From GCA-2693325 sp964011675 (lineage in GTDB: Bacteria; Latescibacterota; UBA2968; UBA8231), in the NCBI GenBank assembly GCA_964011675.1, contig CAXGPR010000014.1, positions 1 through 54,527 of the forward strand: a stretch of 54,527 nt of DNA, given 5' to 3'. The notes under the pieces were generated by a model. It worked only from the letters and a program-made list of their open reading frames with translations, had not been told where the DNA came from and did no database searches. Both the position numbers and the translations under genes were made by a program. This document shows, piece by piece, positions 8,561 through 17,604 of this stretch. How positions within the stretch are numbered: the first letter of the stretch is position 1; every line of letters starts with the position of its first letter.

Positions 8561-8630
8561 GCATAAAAACACACAAAAGAGGCGGATGCTGTCGCAGTTC
8601 AGCATCCGCCTCTTTTGTGTGTTTTTATGC
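8561..8630. terminator. Bidirectional terminator, perfect 31-bp inverted repeat
   Basis: Arms 8561-8591 and 8600-8630 are exact reverse complements over 31 bp around an eight-base loop (TCGCAGTT). The inner stem is GC-rich and the outer stem has A-rich then T-rich arms, so each direction gives a GC hairpin followed by a U-rich stretch. It lies between the convergent 98-residue gene and the TlpA-like gene and should terminate both. Confidence 0.9.
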
Positions 8631-8632
8631 GC

Positions 8633-9223
8633 CTATGACCGAGAGAGCAGTGCATTTATGTCTTTACTCAGCGCCGCTCGAGGATTTATTTTGCCCTTGC
8701 TGTCTTTAGGGACACCGATGTGTCTTTTGTAAATACGTCCTTCGCGGTCGATAACGAACGTCATAGGGATGCCCATAGACCCCGAATCACCCCGTACAAA
8801 CTGGCGCACTAAATCGTGTCGACCGTCGTGCACTACTAGGTAGTTAATATCATAGCGTTCAATGAACTTACTTAACAATGGCTGTACGTGATCGTCCGAA
8901 CCTTGATCTAGCGAGACGCCAATAATAGCCACCTGATCAGGTCCATACTCGCTGCGCATCTTAACCAGGTCAGGAATCTCATAGCGACACGGACCGCACC
9001 AAGTCGCCCAGAAATTGAGCAACACTACGCGCCCTTTAAAATCTCGCAGGTCGACCACTTTGCCCTCGTGGTCGCCGATCTCGTAAAATTCTGCCGGTGG
9101 AAAAACGACTTCACCTTGTCCGTTTTTAGCCAACTTGAGCGCTTCGGGCTCTCCACCAGCACATCCCAAAACTGCAGCCCAAACCAGACCACAGAGTAAA
9201 ATCTTTCGCATCCACAAGCGCAT
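8633..9223 (-). CDS. TlpA-like thioredoxin-fold lipoprotein
   Basis: A 196-residue periplasmic disulfide reductase-like protein. A signal peptide with a lipobox-like end (AAVLGC, C21) suggests a lipid-anchored protein. The thioredoxin domain has the active site WATWCGPCR (C76, C79) and the cis-proline region MGIPMTFVIDREG, as in TlpA/ResA proteins that reduce thiols in cytochrome c maturation or other exported proteins. ATG 9223 has GGGAG eight bases before it; the frame extends further upstream without support. It lies 81 bases after dnaE on the same strand. The leucine at lipobox position -2 is slightly unusual. Confidence 0.85.
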   Translation of the reverse strand: MRLWMRKILLCGLVWAAVLGCAGGEPEALKLAKNGQGEVVFPPAEFYEIGDHEGKVVDLRDFKGRVVLLNFWATWCGPCRYEIPDLVKMRSEYGPDQVAIIGVSLDQGSDDHVQPLLSKFIERYDINYLVVHDGRHDLVRQFVRGDSGSMGIPMTFVIDREGRIYKRHIGVPKDSKGKINPRAALSKDINALLSRS

Positions 9224-9304
9224 TTCATACACTCCCGACGAGTTGATTGAGCTAATGCACTGGGAATATAGAATGCGTCCTATCCCTGTCAACGCGCCGG
9301 CCGA

Positions 9305-12300
9305 TTAAGCCCTGTTACGCCAGCGCTCTTCGCGCACCTGGATCGCAGGCGGCTGTATCTGCGCCGTCAGTGAAGCACTCACATTCCCAAGCATATCATC
9401 CAATCCCTGTAGCAATTCATCGCACGGGTTGACCCGCACGGTGCGCGAACGGATAACCACATCTTTTTCACCGTCGTTTTTCAGATGTAAGAGAAGTTCG
9501 CAGTCCCCCTCATAGCGACTACAGTGTGCTTTCAGGTTTTGAAGCAGTTCATCGTCAACTTCTTCATAAAGCAATTGCACATTGACGGCCTTGGTCATCT
9601 TTTCCCGTATGCCATCAAGGGGCATGGCCTTCTCAGCCTGCAGGCTCAGACGCCCATTGCGCTCGGATACGCGTCCCTCCACCATAATAACAGAATCCTC
9701 CTCGAGAAGTGACTCGAAGCTGGCAAAAGCCTCTGAGAAAAAGGCCACGTCTCCCTTTCCACCCATGTCTTCCAGCGTGACAAAGGCAAAAGCCTGTCCT
9801 CGCTTGTCATAGAGCTTACGCACCTGCGAGACCAAACCGCCGACGCGCATAGAGTAGCCATCGCGCTGGTTTTCCATCTCGCGTAGCGGGGTGGAAAAAC
9901 TTCGCAGATCGCGCACGTAGGCTTTGAGAGGATGGCTCGATACGTAAAAACCGAGGAGCTCGCGCTCTTTAGCTAACATTTCGCGCTCGCTCCACGCCTC
10001 AACAACTGGCAACTCGTGTCCCTCTAACTCCACGGTTCCAGCACTCTCATCGCCTCCGCCGAAAAGACTAATCTGTCCCTTTTCGCGCTGTTCCTGTGCC
10101 TTTTGCGCTACACGTAGCGCTAGGTCAAGAGCCTCTAGCTTTTGCGCTCGATGTCCCTCAACACCGTCGAGTGCTCCAGCGGCAACCAGACTCTCTACAA
10201 CGCGCCGGTTGACAGCTTTGAGATCAATTCGCTCGCAAAATTCAAATAGCGTTCTGTAGGGCCCGTCCTGCACGCGAGTGTCTACAATACTCTGCACAGC
10301 CCCCTCACCCACATTCTTTATGGCGGCCATTCCATAGCGTATACCCTCGTCCGTCGGCGTAAAATAGAGCGTGCTCTCGTTGACATCCGGCGGCAGAACT
10401 GGAATACCCATGCGACGACAGTCATCTAGTAGAATGGTTATGCGCTCGGTGTTATTCCGATCCATAGTGAGGCTAGCCGACATGTATTCCTTAGAATAGT
10501 TCGCCTTGAGGTAGGCATTCTTGTAGGCCACTTCCGAGTAGCAAGCAGCATGGGATTTGTTGAAGGCATAGCCGGCAAACACTTCAATATCCGCAAAGAG
10601 CTTCTCTGCGATTTTTTTTCCGACGCCATTTTCTACGCAGCCACCGACAAAGTCTTTCTTCATCTTTGCCATTTCTTCGGGCTTTTTCTTACCCATCGCT
10701 TTACGAAGAATATCGGCCTGTCCCATACTAAAGCCAGCCAGGTCGCGCGCGATGCGCATAACCTGCTCTTGGTATACTATAATTCCGTAGGTCGCCTCGA
10801 GAATAGGCTCCAATTTCGGATGATCGTATACTACCTCAATTTGGCCATGCTTGCGCCCAATAAAAGTCGGAATATTCTCCATAGGGCCCGGCCGGTAGAG
10901 TGCATTCATGGCGATGATGTCTTCGATATTGTCAGGCTTGAGCTTGCTCAAGTACTCCCGCATGCCACCGGACTCAAACTGAAAAACGCCGATCGTCTCG
11001 CCGCGGCCGAATAATTCGAAGGTAGGACGGTCTTCCCAAGATATTTTGTCGAGATCGAAGTCTGGCTGATGTAAACGAATAAGACGGGCCGCCTCGTCCA
11101 TCAGAGAGAGCTCTTTCAAGCCGAGAAAATCCATCTTAAGTAGGCCCACTTCTTCACAGGTGGGTCCGTCAAATTGGGTTGTAACGCGGCCGTCTTTAGG
11201 CGCCCGGTAAAGAGGCACGTAATCCGTTAAGTCGGAAGGGGCAATAATCACCGCACAGGCGTGCACGGAAGCATGCCGAGCCAACCCCTCTAAACGACGC
11301 GCATAGTCGATCAACTGACCCTTTTCATCGCGCGACTCGGCCATCTGCTGAAGCTCGGGAACGCGGTCGACAGCCTTGTCAATAGTCATCTTCAGTTCGG
11401 CCGGCACGAGTTTGGCAATGCGATCTACCTCGCCAAAGGACATACCCAACACGCGACCGACGTCGCGTACGACTGCTTTGGCTCCCATCGTTCCAAAAGT
11501 GATGACCTGTGAAACGTTATTCTCACCGTACTTATCAACGACATACTTGAGCACCTTGTCGCGATCGACATCAGCAAAGTCGATATCGATATCCGGCATG
11601 GAGATTCGTTCAGGGTTGAGGAAACGCTCAAAGAGCAAATCATACTTTATAGGATCAGTATCGGTAATACCCAAACAGTATGAGACCAGACTGCCGGCTG
11701 CTGAACCGCGTCCTGGACCGACGGAAATTCCGCTCTCGCGCGCATAATTAACGAAGTCCCATACGATGAGGAAATAGCCAGAAAAGCCCATTTTAGTTAT
11801 GACTTCTAACTCGTATTCGAGCCGCTCTTGAACCTCTAAATCTATAGTTTTGTAGCGCTTTCCCAGACCCTCTTTGGCTAAATTGACCAAATATCCTTCG
11901 CTGCTATCATGTCCCTGCGGTATGGGAAACTCCGGCATATGCATCGTGCCAAACTCTAGTTCGACGTCACATTTTTCGGCAATCTCTAACGTGCGCTCCG
12001 TCGCATCAGGTAAATCATCAAACAGCTTGTACATCTCGTCGGGCGACTTCATATACAGGCCTTCGGGATAGCACATGCGATTTTCGTCGCCGATATTTTT
12101 TCCGGTCTGTATGCATATTAGCGCGTCATGCGCTGCATGGTCATCAGCACTCAGAAAGTGGAAATCATTGGTCGCGACAAGCGGCACGCCCAGTTTCTTA
12201 TGCAAACGCAGCAGGCCGTCGTTGACCTTTCCTTCAATATCAATTCCGTGGCGCTGGATTTCTAGGTAGTAGTCATCTCCAAAGATTTCCATAAATTCGC

Positions 12301-12790
12301 GCGCCACTTTTTCCGCTTCCGCAACCCCTTCCCGCTGAATCATGTGCGGCACTTCACCAGCGACGCAGGCCGAAAGGCAAACGAGCCCTTCGCTGTATTC
12401 GCGCAGCAACTCCTTGTCCACGCGTGGGTTGTAATAATAGCCCTCGGTGTATCCCTTGGAGACGAGTTTAGTCAGGTTGCGATAGCCCGTGGCATTCTTC
12501 GCCAACAGCACGAGGTGATTAGAAGCATGGGCTAATCCGCGCGCAGCTTTGCGCAAATGCCGACTCTCAATGGCGACATACACTTCACAGCCTATGATCG
12601 GTTTAATCCCAACCTCTTTACAAGCCTTGTAGTGTTCTATAACACCAAACAGATTGCCGTGATCGGTAACGGCCATGGCCGGCATACCTAGTTCGGCCGC
12701 AGTTTCTGCCATCTGTTGGACGCGGCATCCGCCGTCTAACAGACTGTATTCACTATGACCATGCAGATGCACGAAACCAGCCGAAGCCAT
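9305..12790 (-). CDS. dnaE: DNA polymerase III alpha subunit
   Basis: A 1161-residue replicative polymerase catalytic subunit, the length of the DnaE1 type. The N-terminal PHP domain starts with FVHLHGHSEYSLLDG. The polymerase core shows GPGRGSAAGSLVSY and the catalytic triad segment SMPDIDIDFADVD, followed by the fingers region and helix-hairpin-helix elements. An OB-fold near residue 980 (RVGGLVSQVRKLYDKRGQ) and a C-terminal clamp/tau-binding region complete it. GGAGG sits six bases before the ATG. It stands without other replication genes nearby, which is usual for dnaE. Confidence 0.97.
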   Translation of the reverse strand: MASAGFVHLHGHSEYSLLDGGCRVQQMAETAAELGMPAMAVTDHGNLFGVIEHYKACKEVGIKPIIGCEVYVAIESRHLRKAARGLAHASNHLVLLAKNATGYRNLTKLVSKGYTEGYYYNPRVDKELLREYSEGLVCLSACVAGEVPHMIQREGVAEAEKVAREFMEIFGDDYYLEIQRHGIDIEGKVNDGLLRLHKKLGVPLVATNDFHFLSADDHAAHDALICIQTGKNIGDENRMCYPEGLYMKSPDEMYKLFDDLPDATERTLEIAEKCDVELEFGTMHMPEFPIPQGHDSSEGYLVNLAKEGLGKRYKTIDLEVQERLEYELEVITKMGFSGYFLIVWDFVNYARESGISVGPGRGSAAGSLVSYCLGITDTDPIKYDLLFERFLNPERISMPDIDIDFADVDRDKVLKYVVDKYGENNVSQVITFGTMGAKAVVRDVGRVLGMSFGEVDRIAKLVPAELKMTIDKAVDRVPELQQMAESRDEKGQLIDYARRLEGLARHASVHACAVIIAPSDLTDYVPLYRAPKDGRVTTQFDGPTCEEVGLLKMDFLGLKELSLMDEAARLIRLHQPDFDLDKISWEDRPTFELFGRGETIGVFQFESGGMREYLSKLKPDNIEDIIAMNALYRPGPMENIPTFIGRKHGQIEVVYDHPKLEPILEATYGIIVYQEQVMRIARDLAGFSMGQADILRKAMGKKKPEEMAKMKKDFVGGCVENGVGKKIAEKLFADIEVFAGYAFNKSHAACYSEVAYKNAYLKANYSKEYMSASLTMDRNNTERITILLDDCRRMGIPVLPPDVNESTLYFTPTDEGIRYGMAAIKNVGEGAVQSIVDTRVQDGPYRTLFEFCERIDLKAVNRRVVESLVAAGALDGVEGHRAQKLEALDLALRVAQKAQEQREKGQISLFGGGDESAGTVELEGHELPVVEAWSEREMLAKERELLGFYVSSHPLKAYVRDLRSFSTPLREMENQRDGYSMRVGGLVSQVRKLYDKRGQAFAFVTLEDMGGKGDVAFFSEAFASFESLLEEDSVIMVEGRVSERNGRLSLQAEKAMPLDGIREKMTKAVNVQLLYEEVDDELLQNLKAHCSRYEGDCELLLHLKNDGEKDVVIRSRTVRVNPCDELLQGLDDMLGNVSASLTAQIQPPAIQVREERWRNRA

Positions 12791-13228
12791 ACAGAACCTC
12801 CATAGAATACTGTGAGCAACCCTGAGGAAATACCCGTTAAGAGCGCGCTTGTATTTTTATCATACAACGCCGCGGAAAGCTGCAAAAAAGCAGCCGTATA
12901 AACAAGGGGAAATGGCGCATATTGGGCAGTTAAAGCAGACAGAAGAAAACCCAATGAATCTTAACATAGAGAATCAAAAATGGACTGTCAATCAAACAAA
13001 AAGAGGCTTTTTTGCCCGAAAAAAAATAATTAAAGTAAAATAAAACAGTTACTTAAGGACGTCTTATATTTTTAGGTTAGAAATTAAAACCATTCCTTGA
13101 CAATTGTTTTTTTATACAGTTACGCATCCCTACACTGTGAGATTTTAAAGGTGCCATAACGTACACTGGTATTCTGGCCGGTACCGTATAACTAACTTAT
13201 ATTGTACGAATTACTTTACAGGGGAACT
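12791..13228. other. AT-rich intergenic region between dnaE and wecB
   Basis: About 440 bases without a convincing gene separate the divergent dnaE and wecB. Base composition is clearly more AT-rich than in neighbouring genes, with runs of A and T around 12990-13120. A consensus TTGACA occurs at 13097-13102 and a TATAAC at 13187-13192, but they are not spaced as one promoter. A 64-codon frame at 12849 lacks a ribosome site and protein-like composition. I see no clear repeat or RNA element. Confidence 0.5.
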
Positions 13229-14347
13229 ATGAGCAAAAAAATCATCGTGGTCGCAGGAGCCCGGCCCAATTTTATGAAAGTGGCTCCAATCCTAGCCGAA
13301 CTCCGTCTCCACCCGAAGGACTTCCATCCGCTACTCGTGCACACGGGACAGCACTATGACTACCAGATGTCAGAAGTCTTTTTTGAAGAGTTGGAACTTC
13401 CCCCGCCCGATATACATCTCGAAGTAGTGCGCGATCATCCCAATCAGCAGACAGCTGATATAATCAGCAAATTCGACGCCGTGCTCGAACGCGAGACGCC
13501 AGACCTTGTTCTAGTAGTTGGCGATGTGACCTCAACCGACTCCTGTGCCCTAGCAGCCAGTAAGCGCGACATTCCGTTGGCTCACGTCGAGGCCGGACTA
13601 CGCAGCAGAGATCGACGCATGCCCGAAGAACGTACGCGCTTGGTCACAGACGCCCTCGCCGATCTGCTTTTTACATACTCAGACGATGCCGATGCCAACC
13701 TGCGAGCCGAAAACGTACCAAGCGAATGTATCTATCAAGTGGGCAACGTTATGATTGACACACTGTTCCGCTTTCGCCAAAAGGCGGAACAATCGAACAT
13801 ATTGGACAAAATAGGCGTGCACCCGAAAGAATACGTTCTAGCAACCATGCACCGACCGTCCAACGTGGATGCCCCCCAAGCTCTAGCCGGACTGCTCGGC
13901 GCATTCGCAGAAATAGGCAAGGACGTTGATATCGTCTTCCAACTGCATCCGCGCACCAAGGATCGCATCGAGCAGTTTGAACTACAGAGCGTCCTGGAAA
14001 CCATACCTAACGTGCACCTAATTGGCCCACAGGGCTACTTTGATATTGTAAAACTACAGGAAAATGCGCGCTTAGCACTCACAGATTCAGCCGGCATAGC
14101 CGAAGAAACTACAGCCCTGCAAGTGCCCTGTTTAACGCTGAGGGAAAATACCGAGCGCCCAGTGACGATAGAACAGGGTAGCAATCAGTTGGTAGGCTGC
14201 CAGCCACAGCGGGTCATTGAAGCAGCCCGCGCCGCACTAGCAGACCGGCGTACAGCCTATTCAGTGCCGCCGGGGTGGGATGGCCGCAGCGCCGAACGTC
14301 TGGTCAACGTCCTGCGCAAAGGTATTGAGAGGCGACTTCGCTACTAA
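13229..14347 (+). CDS. wecB: UDP-N-acetylglucosamine 2-epimerase (non-hydrolysing)
   Basis: A 372-residue cytosolic enzyme that interconverts UDP-GlcNAc and UDP-ManNAc for surface glycans. Family landmarks are GARPNFMKVAPIL at the N-terminus, HTGQHYDYQMSEVFFEEL, GDVTST, HVEAGLRSRDRRMPEE, ATMHRPSNVD and the C-terminal LTDSAGIAEET and LRENTERP. Length is standard. ATG 13229 was chosen since AGGGG lies just before it; nine extra codons upstream lack support. It is the first forward gene after the AT-rich gap and is followed 45 bases later by the DUF6807-like gene. Confidence 0.93.
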   Translation: MSKKIIVVAGARPNFMKVAPILAELRLHPKDFHPLLVHTGQHYDYQMSEVFFEELELPPPDIHLEVVRDHPNQQTADIISKFDAVLERETPDLVLVVGDVTSTDSCALAASKRDIPLAHVEAGLRSRDRRMPEERTRLVTDALADLLFTYSDDADANLRAENVPSECIYQVGNVMIDTLFRFRQKAEQSNILDKIGVHPKEYVLATMHRPSNVDAPQALAGLLGAFAEIGKDVDIVFQLHPRTKDRIEQFELQSVLETIPNVHLIGPQGYFDIVKLQENARLALTDSAGIAEETTALQVPCLTLRENTERPVTIEQGSNQLVGCQPQRVIEAARAALADRRTAYSVPPGWDGRSAERLVNVLRKGIERRLRY

Positions 14348-14392
14348 GCGTATCCACTTCAGCGCAGGCTGCGACCAACCGAACGGATTATA

Positions 14393-15253
14393 ATGAGCGA
14401 ACTATCCCTACGAAAAAACCTACTTGGGTTTGAAGTTCACTACGGAGAAGATAGACCCCTCGCACTCTATCGCGCGAAGGAAGAACTACCGCGCACCGAT
14501 TCCCCCAAGCCCTGTTTCGCACCGATCTACACTCCTTCTGGCACACTGGTTACGGAGTACCGCCCGGCCGACCATACCTGGCATACGGGCCTCTATTTTG
14601 GCTGGGTGCACGCCAATGACGCAAACCTGTGGGGCGGGCCTTGGTACATACCCGAAACAAAGCAGTACGAGCACGTGGACAATAGCCATGGCATACAACA
14701 CCACAATGCCTTTACCCAGGTCTCAGTGGACGACGGCGTTGCCATATCAGAAACGCTTTCTTGGCTAGATACCGACGACACTACCTTAGCCACAGAAGAG
14801 CGCATATACAGGATTGAATCCGTGGCTGGAGGAACACGCTGGCGTATCGCAACGCAAATCCAACCGGCGACAAAACGCCTCGTACTAGGCGCGAGCCGCG
14901 CGGCGCGCTACAGCGGTTTAGAACTACGCATGGGCCCACCTTTCGCCGAAGCCTCTCACTACGACAGCGAAGGCCGTATCGGACATGAGGCAATCATGAG
15001 ACAGCGCGCGCGCTGGGTTGCGGCACGCGGAGCCAGCGGCGGATGTGTGGCCATGATGGACCATCCAACCAATCCTCGTCATCCAGTGCAATGGTTTACT
15101 CGCAAGAATTTACTTGGTGCGGGCTTGCTTATGGAAGGCGACCTGGAAATATCTCAGGGACAATGCCTCGATTTGACCTACGCGTTCTTCGTGCTCGACG
15201 CCGATCCCGGACCCAATGCGTGGGAAGCCCACTACCAGACATTCTGTTCCTAG
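14393..15253 (+). CDS. PmoA-like / DUF6807 family protein
   Basis: A 286-residue protein that I place in the PmoA-named DUF6807 family. It has the typical block around residues 40-110: IYTPSGTLVTEYRP, DHTWHTGLYFGW, NLWGGPWYIP and HGIQHHNAF, rich in histidine and tryptophan. Despite the PmoA label the family is not methane monooxygenase; members often lie with carbohydrate genes in marine and soil bacteria. No signal peptide is seen. The ATG is 45 bases after wecB, so a shared transcript is likely. The enzymatic role, if any, is unknown; the histidines suggest a metal or sugar site. Confidence 0.75.
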   Translation: MSELSLRKNLLGFEVHYGEDRPLALYRAKEELPRTDSPKPCFAPIYTPSGTLVTEYRPADHTWHTGLYFGWVHANDANLWGGPWYIPETKQYEHVDNSHGIQHHNAFTQVSVDDGVAISETLSWLDTDDTTLATEERIYRIESVAGGTRWRIATQIQPATKRLVLGASRAARYSGLELRMGPPFAEASHYDSEGRIGHEAIMRQRARWVAARGASGGCVAMMDHPTNPRHPVQWFTRKNLLGAGLLMEGDLEISQGQCLDLTYAFFVLDADPGPNAWEAHYQTFCS

Positions 15254-15377
15254 GTAGAAAACGCTTAGAAAAAGCTGTGCTACGTCTTGTTTGACTTCCG
15301 ACATCCATAAAATACATTCATTTCCCAGAGTAAGCGCTATCTTTTTGTAAGATAAAAATAGATGTCATAAAATAAAA

Positions 15378-15387
15378 CAAACGTTTG
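15378..15387. promoter_or_regulatory. Candidate TetR operator
   Basis: A perfect 10-bp palindrome, CAAACGTTTG, lies 14 bases before the tetR ATG within an AT-rich leader. TetR-family regulators commonly bind such palindromes at their own promoters. I did not find the same palindrome in the 82 bases before the outer-membrane factor gene, so tetR and the pump genes may be controlled from this one site. Confidence 0.45.
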
Positions 15388-15401
15388 AATTATTTACTAC
15401 C

Positions 15402-16100
15402 ATGAAATATCAGACTCCTTCTTCGGCTTCATCCGAAGACAGTCAGTCAATCACAACTCGTGATCGACTACTGGACGTAGCCGAACGGCTCTTTGCTCAA
15501 CGAGGCATAGATGCAACTTCACTCCGCGCCATCACCACTGCGGCCGAAGCCAATCTCGCCTCAGTAAACTACTACTTCGGTTCTAAAGACGCTCTGTTCT
15601 CAGAAATATTGGCACGGCGCATCGCCCCAGTTAACGCCGAGCGGTTGCGTCTACTCGACATAGCTGAAAAGCAGGCAGACGGTTCCCCTAGTCTTGATGC
15701 CATACTCAACGCCTTTTTGGCACCTCCGCTCCATTTATATGCACGCGACAACGAGGACGCCAAACACATTATATCCCTACTAGGCCGACTACATACCGAA
15801 CCGCGCGCAGACGAACTGAAAAAGCTTTTTTTCAATGAACTTCGCGAAATTCTTCAGCGCTTTATACCAGCATTGCAGCGCACCTTACCTGATTTGGAAC
15901 AGCACGAGGTTGCGAGACGTTTATTTTTCGTCGTCGGTTCCATGGCTCATTTAATGAGCGCAGGGGATGAGCTCAGCCTAGCATCAGACGGTTTGTGTAG
16001 TATGGAAGACTCAGAAGTGAACCTACAGCATCTCATCTCTTTCAGCGCAGCCGGAATGAGCGCGACCCAACCCAAATCACTGTATCCAAGTGCGGAATAA
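15402..16100 (+). CDS. TetR family regulator of the RND pump operon
   Basis: A 232-residue DNA-binding repressor. The N-terminal helix-turn-helix spans about residues 20-66: RLLDVAERLFAQRGIDATSL then EANLASVNYYFGSKDALFSEIL, the TetR recognition-helix pattern. The C-terminal all-helical ligand domain resembles the CecR/DUF1956 type (FIPALQRTLPDL, RRLFFVVGSMAHLM). It is first in line before the efflux genes and most likely represses them until a toxic ligand binds. The start has no clear ribosome site. Its presumed operator lies immediately upstream. Confidence 0.85.
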   Translation: MKYQTPSSASSEDSQSITTRDRLLDVAERLFAQRGIDATSLRAITTAAEANLASVNYYFGSKDALFSEILARRIAPVNAERLRLLDIAEKQADGSPSLDAILNAFLAPPLHLYARDNEDAKHIISLLGRLHTEPRADELKKLFFNELREILQRFIPALQRTLPDLEQHEVARRLFFVVGSMAHLMSAGDELSLASDGLCSMEDSEVNLQHLISFSAAGMSATQPKSLYPSAE

Positions 16101-16182
16101 ATTGAATTGAAACATTGTCTAAACTATACACCAATTCACACATATTTTACACCACCTTCATACTACTGAATTAAGGAAAAGC

Positions 16183-17604
16183 ATGAAGTGGAAGTTCTTG
16201 GGAATACTTGCCGTGCTCGGTGCCTGTGTGTCTGCCCCCGCCGTGCGATATCCCGATATCGATATAGAAATACCATCGCATTGGTCATCGGCTGATAACC
16301 CGCCCATTGCCGACTGGTGGACTCAACTAGGAGACGCCCGCTTAGATACCCTAGTGAATCAAGCACTACGCAGCAATTTCAACCTGCAGGTAACCGCCGC
16401 ACGCCTAACACAGGTAGAAGCACAGGCCCGAATTGCCGGCGCCCTGCTCCAACCCAGCATCAGCGCAAGCGGTTCGGGCGCTAGACGCAAACAGAGTTTT
16501 GTCGGCTTTCCGATCCCCAACAGCGAGGGACAGGTTTTGAGCACCACGACAAACAGCTACGGATTCAACCTGAACTCGAGTTGGGAACTCGATTTGTGGG
16601 GCAGCCTACGAGCAGGAGCACGAGCCGCATTAGCCGATGCCCAGGCAGTCAGGGCCGAGCTCTACGGCGCACAGCTGTCCATTGCAGCGCAGACAGCACG
16701 GGCCTATTTTGCCGTAATTGAAGCCAAACGTCAGGTTGAGCTAGCCAGAGCAACAGCCGACAACTACCGCGTTTCAAACGAGCAAATCGGTAGTCGGTAC
16801 GAGCGCGGTTTAAGCCCTTCTCTGGAACTGCGCCTGGGGCGCTCTAATCTGGCAGCTGCCGAGGCGACTCTTGAACAAAGACGCCAGCAGTGGGATGTCA
16901 GTAAACGCCAGCTTGAGCTACTGCTGGGTCGCTATCCGAGCGGACGCATAGAAACGGGCGAACAACTCCCGTCCATTGCTTCTCCCATACCGGCTAGCCT
17001 CCCAGCCGATTTAGTGCGCCGGCGACCAGATTTAATTGCAGCTGAACGCCGGCTAATGGCAGCCGACAACCGCCTGCAGGAAGCACGACGTAAACTGCTG
17101 CCGCGCATCAGCTTGACGGCTTCCACGGGGACATCTTCTAATGAACTGAGTAACCTACTCAACGGCGATTTTTCTGTGTGGAACCTGCTTACCAATCTGA
17201 GTCAGCCGCTACTTCAAGGCGATCGTCTAAGCGCAGGCGTCGACTTAGCAAAGAGCGGCGTCGACGCTTCGTTGGCAACCTATGCTCAGAGCGTCTTATT
17301 AGCCTACGCCGAGGTAGAACAATCACTCAAGACCACCGAGCTCCTCTCTCGACGAGAAGAAGCCTTAGAGACGGCTACTTTAGAAGCACAGGCAGCGCGC
17401 ACCCTAGCCGAAGATCGCTATGCCAAAGGACTTTCCGATTTGATTACCCTGCTTGATGCACAGCGTCGCGCTTTTGACGCCGAAAGCAGACTACTCTCCG
17501 TGCGCCGACTGCGTCTCGATGCACGCATTGATCTTCACTTGGCATTGGGCGGAGACTTCAGCAGCATACCGCTCTCTTTACAACCTGCGGAGAATACCCG
17601 ATGA
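16183..17604 (+). CDS. TolC/NodT-type outer membrane factor lipoprotein
   Basis: A 473-residue outer-membrane channel of the NodT subgroup. The signal peptide ends in lipobox LGAC (C15), indicating a lipid anchor. Two outer membrane efflux repeats follow, with NPPIADWWTQLGDARLDTLV at the start, the conserved SWELDLWGSLRAG near residue 137, and RRPDLIAAERRL at the second repeat near residue 286. AAGGA lies before the ATG. It ends in an ATGA overlap with the adaptor gene, so the three pump genes form one transcript. It would be the outer-membrane exit duct of the pump. Confidence 0.93.
   Translation: MKWKFLGILAVLGACVSAPAVRYPDIDIEIPSHWSSADNPPIADWWTQLGDARLDTLVNQALRSNFNLQVTAARLTQVEAQARIAGALLQPSISASGSGARRKQSFVGFPIPNSEGQVLSTTTNSYGFNLNSSWELDLWGSLRAGARAALADAQAVRAELYGAQLSIAAQTARAYFAVIEAKRQVELARATADNYRVSNEQIGSRYERGLSPSLELRLGRSNLAAAEATLEQRRQQWDVSKRQLELLLGRYPSGRIETGEQLPSIASPIPASLPADLVRRRPDLIAAERRLMAADNRLQEARRKLLPRISLTASTGTSSNELSNLLNGDFSVWNLLTNLSQPLLQGDRLSAGVDLAKSGVDASLATYAQSVLLAYAEVEQSLKTTELLSRREEALETATLEAQAARTLAEDRYAKGLSDLITLLDAQRRAFDAESRLLSVRRLRLDARIDLHLALGGDFSSIPLSLQPAENTR

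Noticed and set aside
12849..13043. 64-codon forward frame in the AT-rich gap
   Set aside because: TTG start without ribosome site and lysine-rich composition expected from A-rich DNA.
13097..13125. TTGACA as part of a wecB promoter
   Set aside because: Bases 16-18 downstream (TTACGC region) do not resemble a -10 box.
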